Source of the DNA: Mesorhizobium escarrei
GTDB taxonomy: Bacteria > Pseudomonadota > Alphaproteobacteria > Rhizobiales > Rhizobiaceae
Length of the DNA: 64,000 bases
Assembly (NCBI RefSeq): GCF_935825525.1
Contig: NZ_CAKXZT010000131.1
Location: forward strand, 44,198-108,197
Direction of reading: 5' to 3'
The stretch's first letter is position 1; each line of letters starts with the position of its first letter. The translations under genes and the position numbers were made by a program. Below, one piece after another: positions 34,564-43,747 of this stretch. The notes under the pieces were generated by a model. That model saw nothing but the letters and a program-made list of their open reading frames with translations. It made no database searches and was not told the origin of the DNA.

Positions 34564-34724
34564 GCGCCCCCCTCTGTCCTGCCGGACATCTCCCCCACAA
34601 GGGGGGAGATCGGCCGTCGTCACCGTTTTCGCCAATCACCGACGCTGGAAGGCTGGAGCTGCCATTGAAGCTGCCGATCTCCCCCCAAGTGGGGGAGATG
34701 TCCGGCAGGACAGACGGGGGCGCC
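34564..34724. repeat. Long inverted repeat between hisS and hisZ, family C copy 2
   Basis: Same element as 26678-26847: GCGCCCCCCTCTGTCCTGCC on the left and the complement on the right, with CATCTCCCCC/GGGGGAGATG next to the loop. It lies entirely in the hisS-hisZ gap. Confidence 0.85.
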
Positions 34725-34752
34725 GTGGAGCGCCGACCTCCGCGCTCCGTCC

Positions 34753-34815
34753 AGCACCCCTCATCCGGCTCGGCGCTGCGCGCCGATCCACCTTCTCCCA
34801 CAAGGGGAGAACGGA
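34753..34815. repeat. Single-arm palindromic repeat before hisZ, family D relative
   Basis: CACCCCTCATCCGGCT, then a GGCGCTGCGCGCC inverted stretch and CCTTCTCCC-ACAA-GGGGAGAA. It resembles one arm of the element at 32672-32842. It ends about 12 bases before the hisZ start and may carry the ribosome-site region. Confidence 0.65.
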
Positions 34816-34827
34816 AGGGCGCCTGCC

Positions 34828-35949
34828 ATGACCTCCCGCTATCCCGCCATCGCATCAGACATCGCCAAGCTGTTCGCCGCGCGCAACACCCACGCGGTGG
34901 AAGTCGCGGTGCTGCAGCCGGCCGATCCGTTCCTCGACATGGCCGGCGAGGATCTCCGCCGCCGTATTTTCCTCACCGAAAGCGAGACCGGACAGACGCT
35001 TTGCCTGCGGCCCGAATTCACTATTCCTGTCTGCCTCGACCACATTGCCAGCCAGGCCGGCACACCGCGCCGCTATTCCTATCTCGGCGAGGTGTTTCGC
35101 CAGCGCCGCGAGGGCGGAAATGAATTCTTCCAGGCCGGCATCGAGGATCTCGGCGACCGCGACATCGCACAGGCCGATGCGCGTTCGCTGGCTGATGCGC
35201 ATGCGCTGCTTTCGCTGGTGCTGCCGGGCCAGGAAGTAACGATCACGCTCGGCGACCAGACCGTTTTCGAGGCGGTGCTCGCCGCACTCGGCCTGCCGCG
35301 CGGCTGGCGCATGCGGCTGGCCCGCGCCTTCGGTTCGGCGGCGATGCTGGAGGCAGCGCTTGCCGACCTCGCCAATCCGCCGCGCAACGGCCAGCTCGCC
35401 GGCGCGGTCGCAGCCCTTGTACTCGACGGCGATCTGGAAGCGCTTTCCTCGCACATCGCCGGCGGCATGGAGCAGGCGGGGCTGTCGGCCTCGGCCGGAC
35501 GGTCGCCGACCGAGATTGCGCGGCGCTTGATCGAAAAGGCCGAGCTGCGCAGTGTGAGGCTGTCGAACGAGGCGTTTTCGGCGCTGAAGGATTTTCTGGC
35601 AGTCGATGTGGTGCTCGACGGCGCCGTACCGGCGCTTGAAAGCTTTGCGGCCGGCGCCGGCGTTTCGCTGGGCGCGGCACTGGAGAATTTTTCAGCGCGC
35701 GCCAAGGCGATCGAAGCGCTTGGCCTGTCCACGGCAAAAATCCGCTACGACGCCGCTTTCGGCCGCCCGCTCGATTACTACACCGGCTTGGTCTTCGAGA
35801 TCGGCGCGGAAAACGGCGACCGGCCGCTGGCCGGCGGCGGCCGCTACGACCGGCTGCTGACGCTGCTCGGCGCGAAAACGCCGATTCCCGGCGTCGGCTT
35901 TTCCGTCTGGCTCGACCGCATCGAAGCGTTGCGGGAGAAGGCGAAATGA
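34828..35949 (+). CDS. hisZ: ATP phosphoribosyltransferase regulatory subunit
   Basis: 373 residues related to the catalytic core of HisRS (ETGQTLCLRPEFTIPVC, YLGEVFRQRREG, and GGGRYDRLL near the C-terminus) but without the anticodon domain. HisZ partners with the short form of HisG to make the first enzyme of histidine synthesis and give it feedback control. GGAAGG lies before the ATG. Its stop overlaps the hisG start (ATGA). Confidence 0.93.
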   Translation: MTSRYPAIASDIAKLFAARNTHAVEVAVLQPADPFLDMAGEDLRRRIFLTESETGQTLCLRPEFTIPVCLDHIASQAGTPRRYSYLGEVFRQRREGGNEFFQAGIEDLGDRDIAQADARSLADAHALLSLVLPGQEVTITLGDQTVFEAVLAALGLPRGWRMRLARAFGSAAMLEAALADLANPPRNGQLAGAVAALVLDGDLEALSSHIAGGMEQAGLSASAGRSPTEIARRLIEKAELRSVRLSNEAFSALKDFLAVDVVLDGAVPALESFAAGAGVSLGAALENFSARAKAIEALGLSTAKIRYDAAFGRPLDYYTGLVFEIGAENGDRPLAGGGRYDRLLTLLGAKTPIPGVGFSVWLDRIEALREKAK

Positions 35950-36647
35950 TCACGCTGGCGATCCCGTCGAAGGGCCGGCTCAAGCAGCAGGCGCTGGAGG
36001 TGCTGGCCAAGGCCGGGCTTGCCGTCAGCCTGTCCGGCGACGAGCGCAAATACCGCGCCCGCATCGAAGGCGTGGAAGCGGTCGAGGTGGCGTTCCTGTC
36101 GGCGTCAGAAATCGCAGGCGAAATCGGCCAGGGCTCGGTCGACCTCGGCATCACCGGCGAAGATCTGTTGCGCGAAAGCCTCGCGGACTGGGAGGCGCGC
36201 GCGGAGATTGTCGCCCGCCTCGGTTTCGGCAATGCCGATGTCGTGGTGGCGGTGCCCGACATCTGGCTCGACGTCGATACGATGGCCGACCTCGACGATG
36301 TCGCCGCCGATTTCCGCCAACGCCACGGCCGGCGGCTCAGGATCGCCACAAAATACTGGCGGCTGACGCAGCAGTTCTTTTCGCAAAAGCACGGCATCCA
36401 GGTCTATCGCATCGTCGAGAGCCTCGGCGCCACCGAAGGCGCGCCGGCGGCAGGATTGGCCGATGTCGTCGTCGACATCACCACGTCAGGCTCGACCCTG
36501 CGCGCCAATCATCTGAAGGTTTTGGCGGACGGCGTCATCCTGCGGTCGCAAGCCTGCCTCGTCGCATCGAAGAAGCCGCGTGCGGCGGCCGACGAGGCTG
36601 TTTTGCGCGACATCGCTGCGAAGATGGGTGCCTTTCCTCCCCCTTGA
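35946..36647 (+). CDS. hisG: ATP phosphoribosyltransferase, short form
   Basis: 233 residues, the HisZ-dependent short class that lacks the C-terminal regulatory domain. Marks are IPSKGRLKQQALE at the start, DLGITGEDLLRE and the phosphoribosyl-site segment VVDITTSGSTLRAN. First step of histidine synthesis. The last residues (Pro-Pro-Pro) and the TGA come from the left arm of a palindromic repeat, as in the DUF3422 gene. Confidence 0.94.
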   Translation: MITLAIPSKGRLKQQALEVLAKAGLAVSLSGDERKYRARIEGVEAVEVAFLSASEIAGEIGQGSVDLGITGEDLLRESLADWEARAEIVARLGFGNADVVVAVPDIWLDVDTMADLDDVAADFRQRHGRRLRIATKYWRLTQQFFSQKHGIQVYRIVESLGATEGAPAAGLADVVVDITTSGSTLRANHLKVLADGVILRSQACLVASKKPRAAADEAVLRDIAAKMGAFPPP

Positions 36648-36775
36648 GGGGAGGGTGGACAGCCGCCGAAGGCGGATGGACTGGTGGGGTCGTTGCGGCA
36701 GTGCTCGACGTGAGACGACCCCATCCGCCTTGCTCCGCGAGGCACCCTCCCCTCAAGGGGGAGGGATCGGTGCGC
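36637..36775. repeat. Long inverted repeat at the hisG end, family E
   Basis: The left arm CCTCCCCCTTGAGGGGAGGG overlaps the hisG stop. The right arm, with CCCTCCCCTCAAGGGGGAGG, ends at 36775. Between them are GCCGAAGGCGG and CCGCCTTGCTCCGCG segments and a loop of about 50 bases. The small hairpin is the same as at 25000. Confidence 0.8.
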
Positions 36776-36847
36776 TCCAGTACCATCGACGGGATTTCCA
36801 CCATCTCGGCAGGCTGATAGACTCGGTTGTCTGCGGAGGAGACGGCG

Positions 36848-38620
36848 ATGCCGATCAATCTCGACGAGTTGAAGAATGCCACCAACCTGCGCGGCCGCCG
36901 CCCGCGCAATGGGGCCACGTTTGTCGCGCCGGTCGACGGCAGGGCGCATGTGTCGGGCGAGCGCACCGTGCCGCTGCTGCAGCAAACGATTCCGGCGCTG
37001 CTTTTGGACACCGTCAGCAAACACGGCACGCTCGATGCCGCCGTCTTCGTCGACCAGGACAAGCGCTTCACCTGGAGCGAACTTTCAGACACGGCGGACG
37101 CGCTGGCGGCAGGCTTCCTGGCGCTTGGCCTGGCAAAGGGCGACCGCGTCGGCATCTGGTCGCCGAACCGCTGGGAATGGCTGGTGACGCAATTCGCCAC
37201 CGCCCGCATCGGCCTGATCCTGGTCAACATCAACCCGGCTTACCGGCTGACCGAACTGGACTATGCGCTGAACAAAGTCGCTTGCCGAGCGCTGGTCACT
37301 GCCGTCAAATTCAAGAGCTCCGACTATCTCGGCATGATCGAGACGCTGGCGCCCGAGATCGCGACTGCGACACCGGGCGAACTCGACGCGAAAAAATTGC
37401 CGGCGCTAAAAATTGTCATCCGCATGGGCGAGGAGCATTCGCCCGGCATGCTCAATTTCACCGACGTGCTGGCGATGGCCGGGCGCGACGAGCATGACAG
37501 CCTCGACCGGATCTCCGAGGGGCTGAAGCCCGGCGATGCCATCAACATCCAGTTCACCTCAGGCACGACAGGCGCGCCCAAGGGCGCGACGCTGACCCAC
37601 AACAACATCGTCAACAACGGCAATTTCGTCACCTCGGCGATCAGGCTCACCGTCAACGACCGGCTGTGCATCCCGGTGCCGCTCTATCACTGCTTCGGCA
37701 TGTCGATGGGCACGATCGGCTGCGTCACCAAGGGCGCGACGATGGTTTTCCCCGGCGAGGGGTTTGATGCCGGCGCCACGCTGAAAGCGGTGGCAGCAGA
37801 GCGCTGCACCGCTCTCTACGGTGTGCCGACCATGTTCGTCGGCCTGCTCGATCATCCGGATTTTGACACCTTCGATCTCACCAGCCTGCGCACCGGCATC
37901 ATGGCCGGCTCGCCGTGCCCGATCGAGGTGATGAAGAAGGTGGTGTCGCTGATGCACATGGCGGAGGTGACAATCGCCTATGGCATGACCGAGACCAGCC
38001 CGGTGTCGTTCCAGAGCAGCGTCGACGACCCGCTGGAAAAGCGCGTCTCGACCGTCGGCCGCGTCCACCCCCATGTCGAGGTCAAGGCGATCGATGCCGA
38101 CGGCGCGACTGTTGCGGTCGGCGCGCCGGGCGAGCTCTGCACGCGCGGCTATTCGGTGATGAAGGGCTATTGGGACGACGAGGAAAAAACCCGCGAGGCG
38201 ATCGACAGCGACGGCTGGATGCACACCGGCGACCTCGCCACCATCGACGCCGAGGGTTATTGCAACATCGTCGGCCGGGTCAAGGATATGGTCATCCGCG
38301 GCGGCGAGAACGTCTATCCACGCGAGGTCGAGGAATTTCTCTACCGCCACCCCAAGGTCAGGGAAGTGCAGGTGTTCGGCATCCCCGATCCGAAATTTGG
38401 CGAGGAGCTTTGTGCCTGGATCGTGCTCAAGCCGGGCCAGACCGCCACCGAGCCGGAGATCAAGGCCTTCTGCGCCGGCCAGATCGCCCACTACAAGATC
38501 CCGCGCCACATCCGCTTTCGCACAGAATTGCCGATGACGGTGACCGGCAAGCCGCAGAAGTTTCTCATGCGCGAGGCGATGGTTGACGAACTGGGGCTGG
38601 TGACGCCGAAGACGGCTTGA
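36848..38620 (+). CDS. Acyl-CoA synthetase (AMP-binding, FadD/AcsM-like)
   Basis: 590 residues. Adenylation motifs are FTSGTTGAPKGATLTH (about 238-253), YGMTETSPV and GWMHTGDLATID; the C-terminal swivel domain has KDMVIRGGENVYPRE and the catalytic lysine region TGKPQKF. It activates a carboxylic acid, probably medium- or long-chain, to its CoA thioester. The ATG at 36848 follows GGAGGAGAC; a TTG 21 bases upstream is less likely. Single gene. Confidence 0.92.
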   Translation: MPINLDELKNATNLRGRRPRNGATFVAPVDGRAHVSGERTVPLLQQTIPALLLDTVSKHGTLDAAVFVDQDKRFTWSELSDTADALAAGFLALGLAKGDRVGIWSPNRWEWLVTQFATARIGLILVNINPAYRLTELDYALNKVACRALVTAVKFKSSDYLGMIETLAPEIATATPGELDAKKLPALKIVIRMGEEHSPGMLNFTDVLAMAGRDEHDSLDRISEGLKPGDAINIQFTSGTTGAPKGATLTHNNIVNNGNFVTSAIRLTVNDRLCIPVPLYHCFGMSMGTIGCVTKGATMVFPGEGFDAGATLKAVAAERCTALYGVPTMFVGLLDHPDFDTFDLTSLRTGIMAGSPCPIEVMKKVVSLMHMAEVTIAYGMTETSPVSFQSSVDDPLEKRVSTVGRVHPHVEVKAIDADGATVAVGAPGELCTRGYSVMKGYWDDEEKTREAIDSDGWMHTGDLATIDAEGYCNIVGRVKDMVIRGGENVYPREVEEFLYRHPKVREVQVFGIPDPKFGEELCAWIVLKPGQTATEPEIKAFCAGQIAHYKIPRHIRFRTELPMTVTGKPQKFLMREAMVDELGLVTPKTA

Positions 38621-38781
38621 GCGGGCAACGGGCTCCCGTTCGTCCTTACGCATTTCAAGAACAGGGGCGTTGTCTCAATGTCGGGCGACAATAACCCGGT
38701 CGAACGCGGCGTCCCCGCTGAGATCTGCGACGACGGACCCTCGAGCCGCCACCAGTGACAGGCAGCGATAATGTCGTACTG

Positions 38782-41700
38782 CTACCCGGGAAGTGTAGGT
38801 GTGTACTCACGCCTCGTCTTTCGCGCGCCGCGCCACTCTTCAAATCGCTGCAGAATGACGAAGAAGGAAGGCACGAAGAGAATGGCGAGGCAGGTCGAGG
38901 CGATCATGCCGGAAAAGACCGTGATGCCGATCGACTTGCGCGCGCTGGCCCCGGCGCCTGTCGCCACCACCAGCGGCGCGACACCAAGGATAAACGCGAA
39001 GGAGGTCATCAGGATGGGGCGGAAGCGCGCTCTTGCTGCCTCGATCGCCGCTTCGACGATCGGTCTGCCGGCGGCGCGCAATTCGCGCGCGACCTCGACC
39101 ATCAGGATGGCATTCTTGGCCGATAGCGCAATCAGCAGGATCAGGCCGATCTGCACGTAGAGATTATTGTCGATGCCGAGGGCGTTGAGAACCAGGACCG
39201 GACCCACCAGCGACAGCGGCGCGGCCAGCAAGATCGAGATCGGGGCCAGCCAGCTCTCATATTGGCCTGCCAGCACCAGATAGACCAAGAGCAGCGCCAG
39301 GCCGAACACCAGATAGATCTGGCTGCCGACGAGCTTTTCCTGGAAGGACAGCGCCGTCCAGTCGAAGCCGGTGCCGGGCGGCAATGTGTCGGCCGCGACC
39401 TCCTCCATCAGCTTGATCGCGTCGCCCGACGAGAAACCTTGCGCCTGCACACCGATGATCGATGCCGAGGGATAAAGGTTGTAGAGACTGATCAGCGACG
39501 GGCCGACGCTTGGTGTGACCGTCAGCAGCGTTCCGAGCGGAATCATGTCGCCGTTCTGGTTGCGCACGCTCAGGCGGGCGATATTCTCGGGCGTCAGGCG
39601 GAATTGCGCATCGCCCTGCACATAGATCTGGAACACCCGCCCGAACTTGTTGAACTGACTGACATAAGTCGAGCCTAGATAACCGGCGAGCGTCTGGAAG
39701 ACCTGGTCCGTAGTCAGCCCCAGGGTTTGCACCTTCTCGCGGTCGATCTCGACCGTGTATTGCGGGACGTTGGCCCGGAACGGCGCCGATACGCGCTGGA
39801 TACCTGACTGCGTCTGAGCAGCTCTGGTCACCGCCGCGACCGCGCCTTGCAGCTTGGCAAGGTCGAAGCTGCCGTCACGCAACTCGACCTGCATGGTGAA
39901 GCCGGCAGCGTTGCCGATGCCCTGGATCGGCGGTGGCGGCAGCACCAGTACAGTTCCGTCACCCATGTCGGACAGATTCTTGTTGAGCGTTGCGTAGAGC
40001 GAGGCAAGATCCTCGCCCTTGCCGCGCAAGCTCCAGTCCTTGAGGATGATGTAGGCAACGCCGGCGTTTGCCAGCGTCGAGTTATTGTCGAGTGCCGAGA
40101 TGCCCGCGATGGTCACGACCTGATCGACGCCCGGCGTGGCCTTGGCGAGCTTCGAAACCTGTTGCAGCGTCTCCTGTGTACGGCCAAGTGCGGCGCCGTC
40201 GGGCAGTTGAACCGAAGCGAGCAGGTAGCCCTGGTCCTCGATCGGAATGAAGCCGGTGGCCACGCGCGATATGCCGTATCCCGCCGCAGCGATAATCAGC
40301 AGCGCAATGACGACCATCACCGCACTGTGACGCACCATGGAGCCGATCAGGCCGGCATAACGGTTCTCGATGCGCTGGTAGATCGTGTTGAAGCCGCGGA
40401 AGAAGACATTGCGCTGGTCTGGCGGCACCGGGCGCCTCAGCCAGGTCGCACACTGCGTTGGCTTGAGCGTTGCCGCGTTGATGGCGCTGATTATGGCAGT
40501 TGCCGCAATCACAAGTGCGAATTGCGCGTACATTTGCCCCGTGAGCCCGGGCAGGAACGCAGCCGGGAGGAACACCGCCATCAGCACCAAGGTGATGCCG
40601 ACGATCGGTCCGAACAGCGCGTTCATGGCGGCAGTCGCCGCGTCGTGGCCCGACATGCCGCGCTCCATGTTGTGAGCGGCTCCCTCGACCACGACGATGG
40701 CGTCGTCGACGACGATGCCGATGGCAAGCACGATGGCGAACAGGGTCGACAGGTTGACCGAAAAGCCGAGCGCGGCCATCGCCGCAAACGCCCCGATGAT
40801 CGTCACCGGAACGGTCGTTGCCGGCACCAGCATCGCCCGCCAGTCCTGCAGGAAAAGCAGGATGACGATGAGCACCAGGACGGCGGCTTCGATCAGCGTC
40901 TTGTAGACCTCGTGGATCGCCTGGCTGACGAAAATCGTGGTGTTGAAGGGGATCGAGTATGCCAGGTCTTGCGGAAACTCGCGTGACAGTTCCTTCATCC
41001 GGGCCTCGACCTTGCCGGCCACATCGAGCGCATTGGCGCCCGGCGACAGGAAAACGGCCATGCCCGCAGCCGGCTGGCCGTCGAGATTGAAGAACTGCCC
41101 ATAGGTCTGGGCGCCGAGCTCGACCCGGCCGACGTCGCGCACGCGCGTCATGTCGCCATTGGCGCCGGTCTTGACGATCACGGCGCCGAACTGATCGGGA
41201 TCGTCAAGGCGGCTGGACACCTCGACCGTGTATTGGAAGGACTGGCCGTCGGGCGCCGGCGGCGCGCCCATCTGGCCCGCGGTGACCTGCTCGCTCTGCT
41301 GCCCCAGCGCCTGGACGACGTCCTGCGTGGTAAGGCCGCGCGCCTGCATCTTCTCGGGATCGAGCCAGACGCGCATGGAATACTGGCCGGCGCCGAACAC
41401 ATTGACATTGCCGACCCCCGGTATCCGGGAGAGCTCATCCTTCAGCTGGATGGTCGCGTAATTGGCGAGATAAAGGCTGTCATACTGCCCTTCCGGCGAA
41501 GTCAGCGTGACGATTTCGAGGATCGAGGTCGACTTCTTCTGAACCGTGACGCCTTGCACTTGAACCGCTTGCGGTAGCCCCGCGAGCGCAGAGGACACAC
41601 GGTTCTGCACACGCACTTGCGCCTGGTCAAGATCGGTGCCAATCGCGAACGTGACGGTCAGGTTATAGGTGCCATCCGATGCAGCATAGGACTGCATGTA

Positions 41701-41931
41701 GATCATGCCCTCGACGCCGTTAACCTGCTGCTCGATCGGCAACGCCACCGTGTCGATCACCGCACGCGCGCTCGCTCCCGGATAGCGCGTCGTCACCGAA
41801 ACGGTAGGCGGCACCACGTCGGGATACTGCGCCACCGGCAGGGCAAACAGCGAGATGATGCCGATGACGACCATGAGGATGGCGATTGCGTTCGCCAGGA
41901 CAGGCCGCTCGATGAAGAACTTGGAGATCAT
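38782..41931 (-). CDS. RND multidrug efflux permease (HAE1 family, AcrB/MexB-like)
   Basis: 1049 residues, full length for the family. Twelve membrane spans and two large periplasmic loops are arranged as in AcrB. The proton-relay pair is present in GIVVDDAIVVVE in span 4, with typical HAE1 stretches such as IEQQVNGVEGMIYM and GFIPIEDQGYL. It exports hydrophobic compounds by proton exchange, with the adaptor encoded just upstream (start and stop overlap as ATGA). No outer-membrane channel gene is adjacent, so a TolC-type protein from elsewhere must be used. Confidence 0.95.
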   Translation of the reverse strand: MISKFFIERPVLANAIAILMVVIGIISLFALPVAQYPDVVPPTVSVTTRYPGASARAVIDTVALPIEQQVNGVEGMIYMQSYAASDGTYNLTVTFAIGTDLDQAQVRVQNRVSSALAGLPQAVQVQGVTVQKKSTSILEIVTLTSPEGQYDSLYLANYATIQLKDELSRIPGVGNVNVFGAGQYSMRVWLDPEKMQARGLTTQDVVQALGQQSEQVTAGQMGAPPAPDGQSFQYTVEVSSRLDDPDQFGAVIVKTGANGDMTRVRDVGRVELGAQTYGQFFNLDGQPAAGMAVFLSPGANALDVAGKVEARMKELSREFPQDLAYSIPFNTTIFVSQAIHEVYKTLIEAAVLVLIVILLFLQDWRAMLVPATTVPVTIIGAFAAMAALGFSVNLSTLFAIVLAIGIVVDDAIVVVEGAAHNMERGMSGHDAATAAMNALFGPIVGITLVLMAVFLPAAFLPGLTGQMYAQFALVIAATAIISAINAATLKPTQCATWLRRPVPPDQRNVFFRGFNTIYQRIENRYAGLIGSMVRHSAVMVVIALLIIAAAGYGISRVATGFIPIEDQGYLLASVQLPDGAALGRTQETLQQVSKLAKATPGVDQVVTIAGISALDNNSTLANAGVAYIILKDWSLRGKGEDLASLYATLNKNLSDMGDGTVLVLPPPPIQGIGNAAGFTMQVELRDGSFDLAKLQGAVAAVTRAAQTQSGIQRVSAPFRANVPQYTVEIDREKVQTLGLTTDQVFQTLAGYLGSTYVSQFNKFGRVFQIYVQGDAQFRLTPENIARLSVRNQNGDMIPLGTLLTVTPSVGPSLISLYNLYPSASIIGVQAQGFSSGDAIKLMEEVAADTLPPGTGFDWTALSFQEKLVGSQIYLVFGLALLLVYLVLAGQYESWLAPISILLAAPLSLVGPVLVLNALGIDNNLYVQIGLILLIALSAKNAILMVEVARELRAAGRPIVEAAIEAARARFRPILMTSFAFILGVAPLVVATGAGASARKSIGITVFSGMIASTCLAILFVPSFFVILQRFEEWRGARKTRREYTPTLPG

Positions 41932-43094
41932 TGCGCCGCGCCGTCCGTGGCGGTCGCTTCCAGTTTCTTCTCTTGCGGTTCGATCTTCTGGCCGGGCACG
42001 GCCGTCAGCAGGCCGGAGACAAGGACATGGTCGTCCGCCGCGATACCCTTGGTGATCACTCGCAACGCGCCGACGAGTTGGCCGATCTCAACCGGACGCT
42101 GTTCGACGACATCATCCTTTCCGGCGACGAGCACGTAGCGACCCTTCTGGTCGCTACCGATCGCCCGGTCGGGAACGAGCAGCATGTCCGGCTCTACGCC
42201 CAACGGCACGCGCACACGCACGAAATAGCCCGGCAGCAGTTCCCGGCCTTCATTGGGGAGCACTGCGCGGACCGCTAGCGTGCCGGTGGCAGCGGTAACC
42301 TCTGGCGCGGCGTAGTCCAGCGTTCCCGCGTGGGGATAACCCGTCTCGCTCTGCAAGCCAACCTCAACCGGTATTTTCTTGAGATCCTGCGCGGTCATTC
42401 CACGCTTGGCCATGGCGGCGCGAATGCGCAGCACATCCTGTTCCGAGATGTTGAAATTGACGTAGATGGGGGCGAGCTGAACGATGGTCGCCAGCGTGGT
42501 GGCGCTGCCGGCGCCGACAAGCTGCCCCATCGATACCTGGCGGGAGGTGACGGTGCCCGCGAACGGCGCCTTGACCTCGGTGTAGCTCAGATTGAGTTGA
42601 GCCTGCTTGACGTCGACCGCGCTCTGCTTCTGCTTGGCGATGTCGACGTCTGCTGCCGCGGCGGCCTGGTCGGCGGTCGATTGCGAGATGATTTTCTGGG
42701 ACAACAGCTCCTGCTGCCGCTTTAGGTCAGCACCGGACTGCTTGGCGGCGGCATCAGATGAACCCTGCCCGGCCTCGGCTTGCTCAAGCGCCAGCTGGTA
42801 GGAATCGGGCTCGATCAGGAACAGCCGGGCGCCGGCCTTGACCTCGTCGCCGTCCTTGTAATCGATTTCCTGGATGAAGCCCGAGACGCGCGCAACCAGG
42901 GGCGTCGTGTTCACCGCCGCGGCAATGCCGGTGGCCTCGAGATAAGGGGTCACGCTCTGCTTCATCGGGAGCGCCACGTCGACCTTGGGCGGAGGTGGCG
43001 GTACGTATGTGTTTTCCTCGCTACAAGCGGACAATAGTAGTGTAACGACGAGCAAGCCAGCCGCCTGCGCGATTCTACCCGATAGGAAAAGCAT
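41928..43094 (-). CDS. RND efflux periplasmic adaptor (MFP) lipoprotein
   Basis: 388 residues. The lipoprotein signal ends in LLLSAC (lipobox with Cys near residue 23). A coiled-coil hairpin (about 105-175) and barrel-sandwich and beta-barrel domains follow, as in AcrA/MexA (VAARVSG-like LVARVSGFIQEIDYKDG). The ATG at 43094 follows GAGGGGGAA; the frame runs further upstream across the divergent gene but that part is a shadow. First gene of the pump operon, with a dyad 10-30 bases upstream. Confidence 0.94.
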   Translation of the reverse strand: MLFLSGRIAQAAGLLVVTLLLSACSEENTYVPPPPPKVDVALPMKQSVTPYLEATGIAAAVNTTPLVARVSGFIQEIDYKDGDEVKAGARLFLIEPDSYQLALEQAEAGQGSSDAAAKQSGADLKRQQELLSQKIISQSTADQAAAAADVDIAKQKQSAVDVKQAQLNLSYTEVKAPFAGTVTSRQVSMGQLVGAGSATTLATIVQLAPIYVNFNISEQDVLRIRAAMAKRGMTAQDLKKIPVEVGLQSETGYPHAGTLDYAAPEVTAATGTLAVRAVLPNEGRELLPGYFVRVRVPLGVEPDMLLVPDRAIGSDQKGRYVLVAGKDDVVEQRPVEIGQLVGALRVITKGIAADDHVLVSGLLTAVPGQKIEPQEKKLEATATDGAAQ

Positions 43095-43103
43095 TTCCCC
43101 CTC

Positions 43104-43125
43104 TATATACTTCCCGGTGTATATC
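43104..43125. promoter_or_regulatory. Candidate operator in the divergent pump/Cys-rich gene spacer
   Basis: TATATAC and GTATATC form an inverted repeat with an eight-base centre, within an unusually AT-rich 80-base spacer. Its position over the likely pump promoter suits a local or TetR-type repressor. No regulator gene is adjacent. Confidence 0.45.
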
Positions 43126-43172
43126 GCATTATATAAAAGTGATCTAATATACATGTTTGAGGGGAGTTTGTC

Positions 43173-43394
43173 ATGCGGATTGCGTTGAGCGCGCTTTTCT
43201 TGGCAACTCAGATGGCAACCACCGTGGCGCTTGCGCAGACGGCGGCCGAGCGTGAGGCCTGCCAGGCAGATTACCAGAAGTTCTGCAAGGGCGTGTTGCC
43301 GGGCGGCGGCCACGTCATCAAATGCCTGGCCGATCACATGAGCGATCTGAAGCCCGAATGCCAAAAGGTCGTCAAGGCGAACACGCCTGGATAG
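43173..43394 (+). CDS. Small exported Cys-rich repeat protein
   Basis: 73 residues. A signal peptide (MRIALSALFLATQMATTVALA) is followed by four cysteines in the pattern CxADYxKFCKGVxPGGG and CLADHMSDLKPEC, the Cys-rich repeat also found in Golgi GLG1-like proteins and in many small rhizobial periplasmic proteins. Function unknown; disulfides are likely in the periplasm. GAGGGGAG lies before the ATG. Divergent from the efflux operon across 78 bases, so the two may respond to the same signal. Confidence 0.8.
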   Translation: MRIALSALFLATQMATTVALAQTAAEREACQADYQKFCKGVLPGGGHVIKCLADHMSDLKPECQKVVKANTPG

Positions 43395-43747
43395 CACCAC
43401 TGTGCTTTCCGAACCGCAGGTGAACATGAGGTGCCGGACTGGAGCGCCGGTGGGCGAGGTCTGCGGGCGCCGGATCGTGGCCCTGTCGGCTGGTCAGGGG
43501 TCGCAATGTTGGTCCGCCCTGCGGACGCTCCGAACATTCCCGACGCATTTCAGGAGCGGACCTTCGCTTTCTTGTCCGGAACCCGGGCCAAAGCGGACAG
43601 CGACGTTAAGGTAAGCTGCCGCTCTGCGATCGCCCGGGCGAGACGGACGCTTCCGGGTGGAGAAAAGCGGTTGGCTACCTATTTCGGAAAGGGGGGATGG
43701 GGAAACAAGGCCGAAAGCCTGGCCTTAAAGCGAAAGGAACCCGCAAA
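43395..43747. other. Gene-free stretch
   Basis: About 350 bases between the Cys-rich protein and the VOC protein. Short frames exist on both strands but none has a family match, a good start or a clear codon bias. No repeat or hairpin was recognised. Confidence 0.4.

Noticed and set aside
38621..38781. Missing outer-membrane channel gene for the RND pump
   Set aside because: Only 160 bases lie between the pump and the acyl-CoA synthetase; no channel gene or remnant is visible, which is common for HAE1 pumps using a shared TolC.
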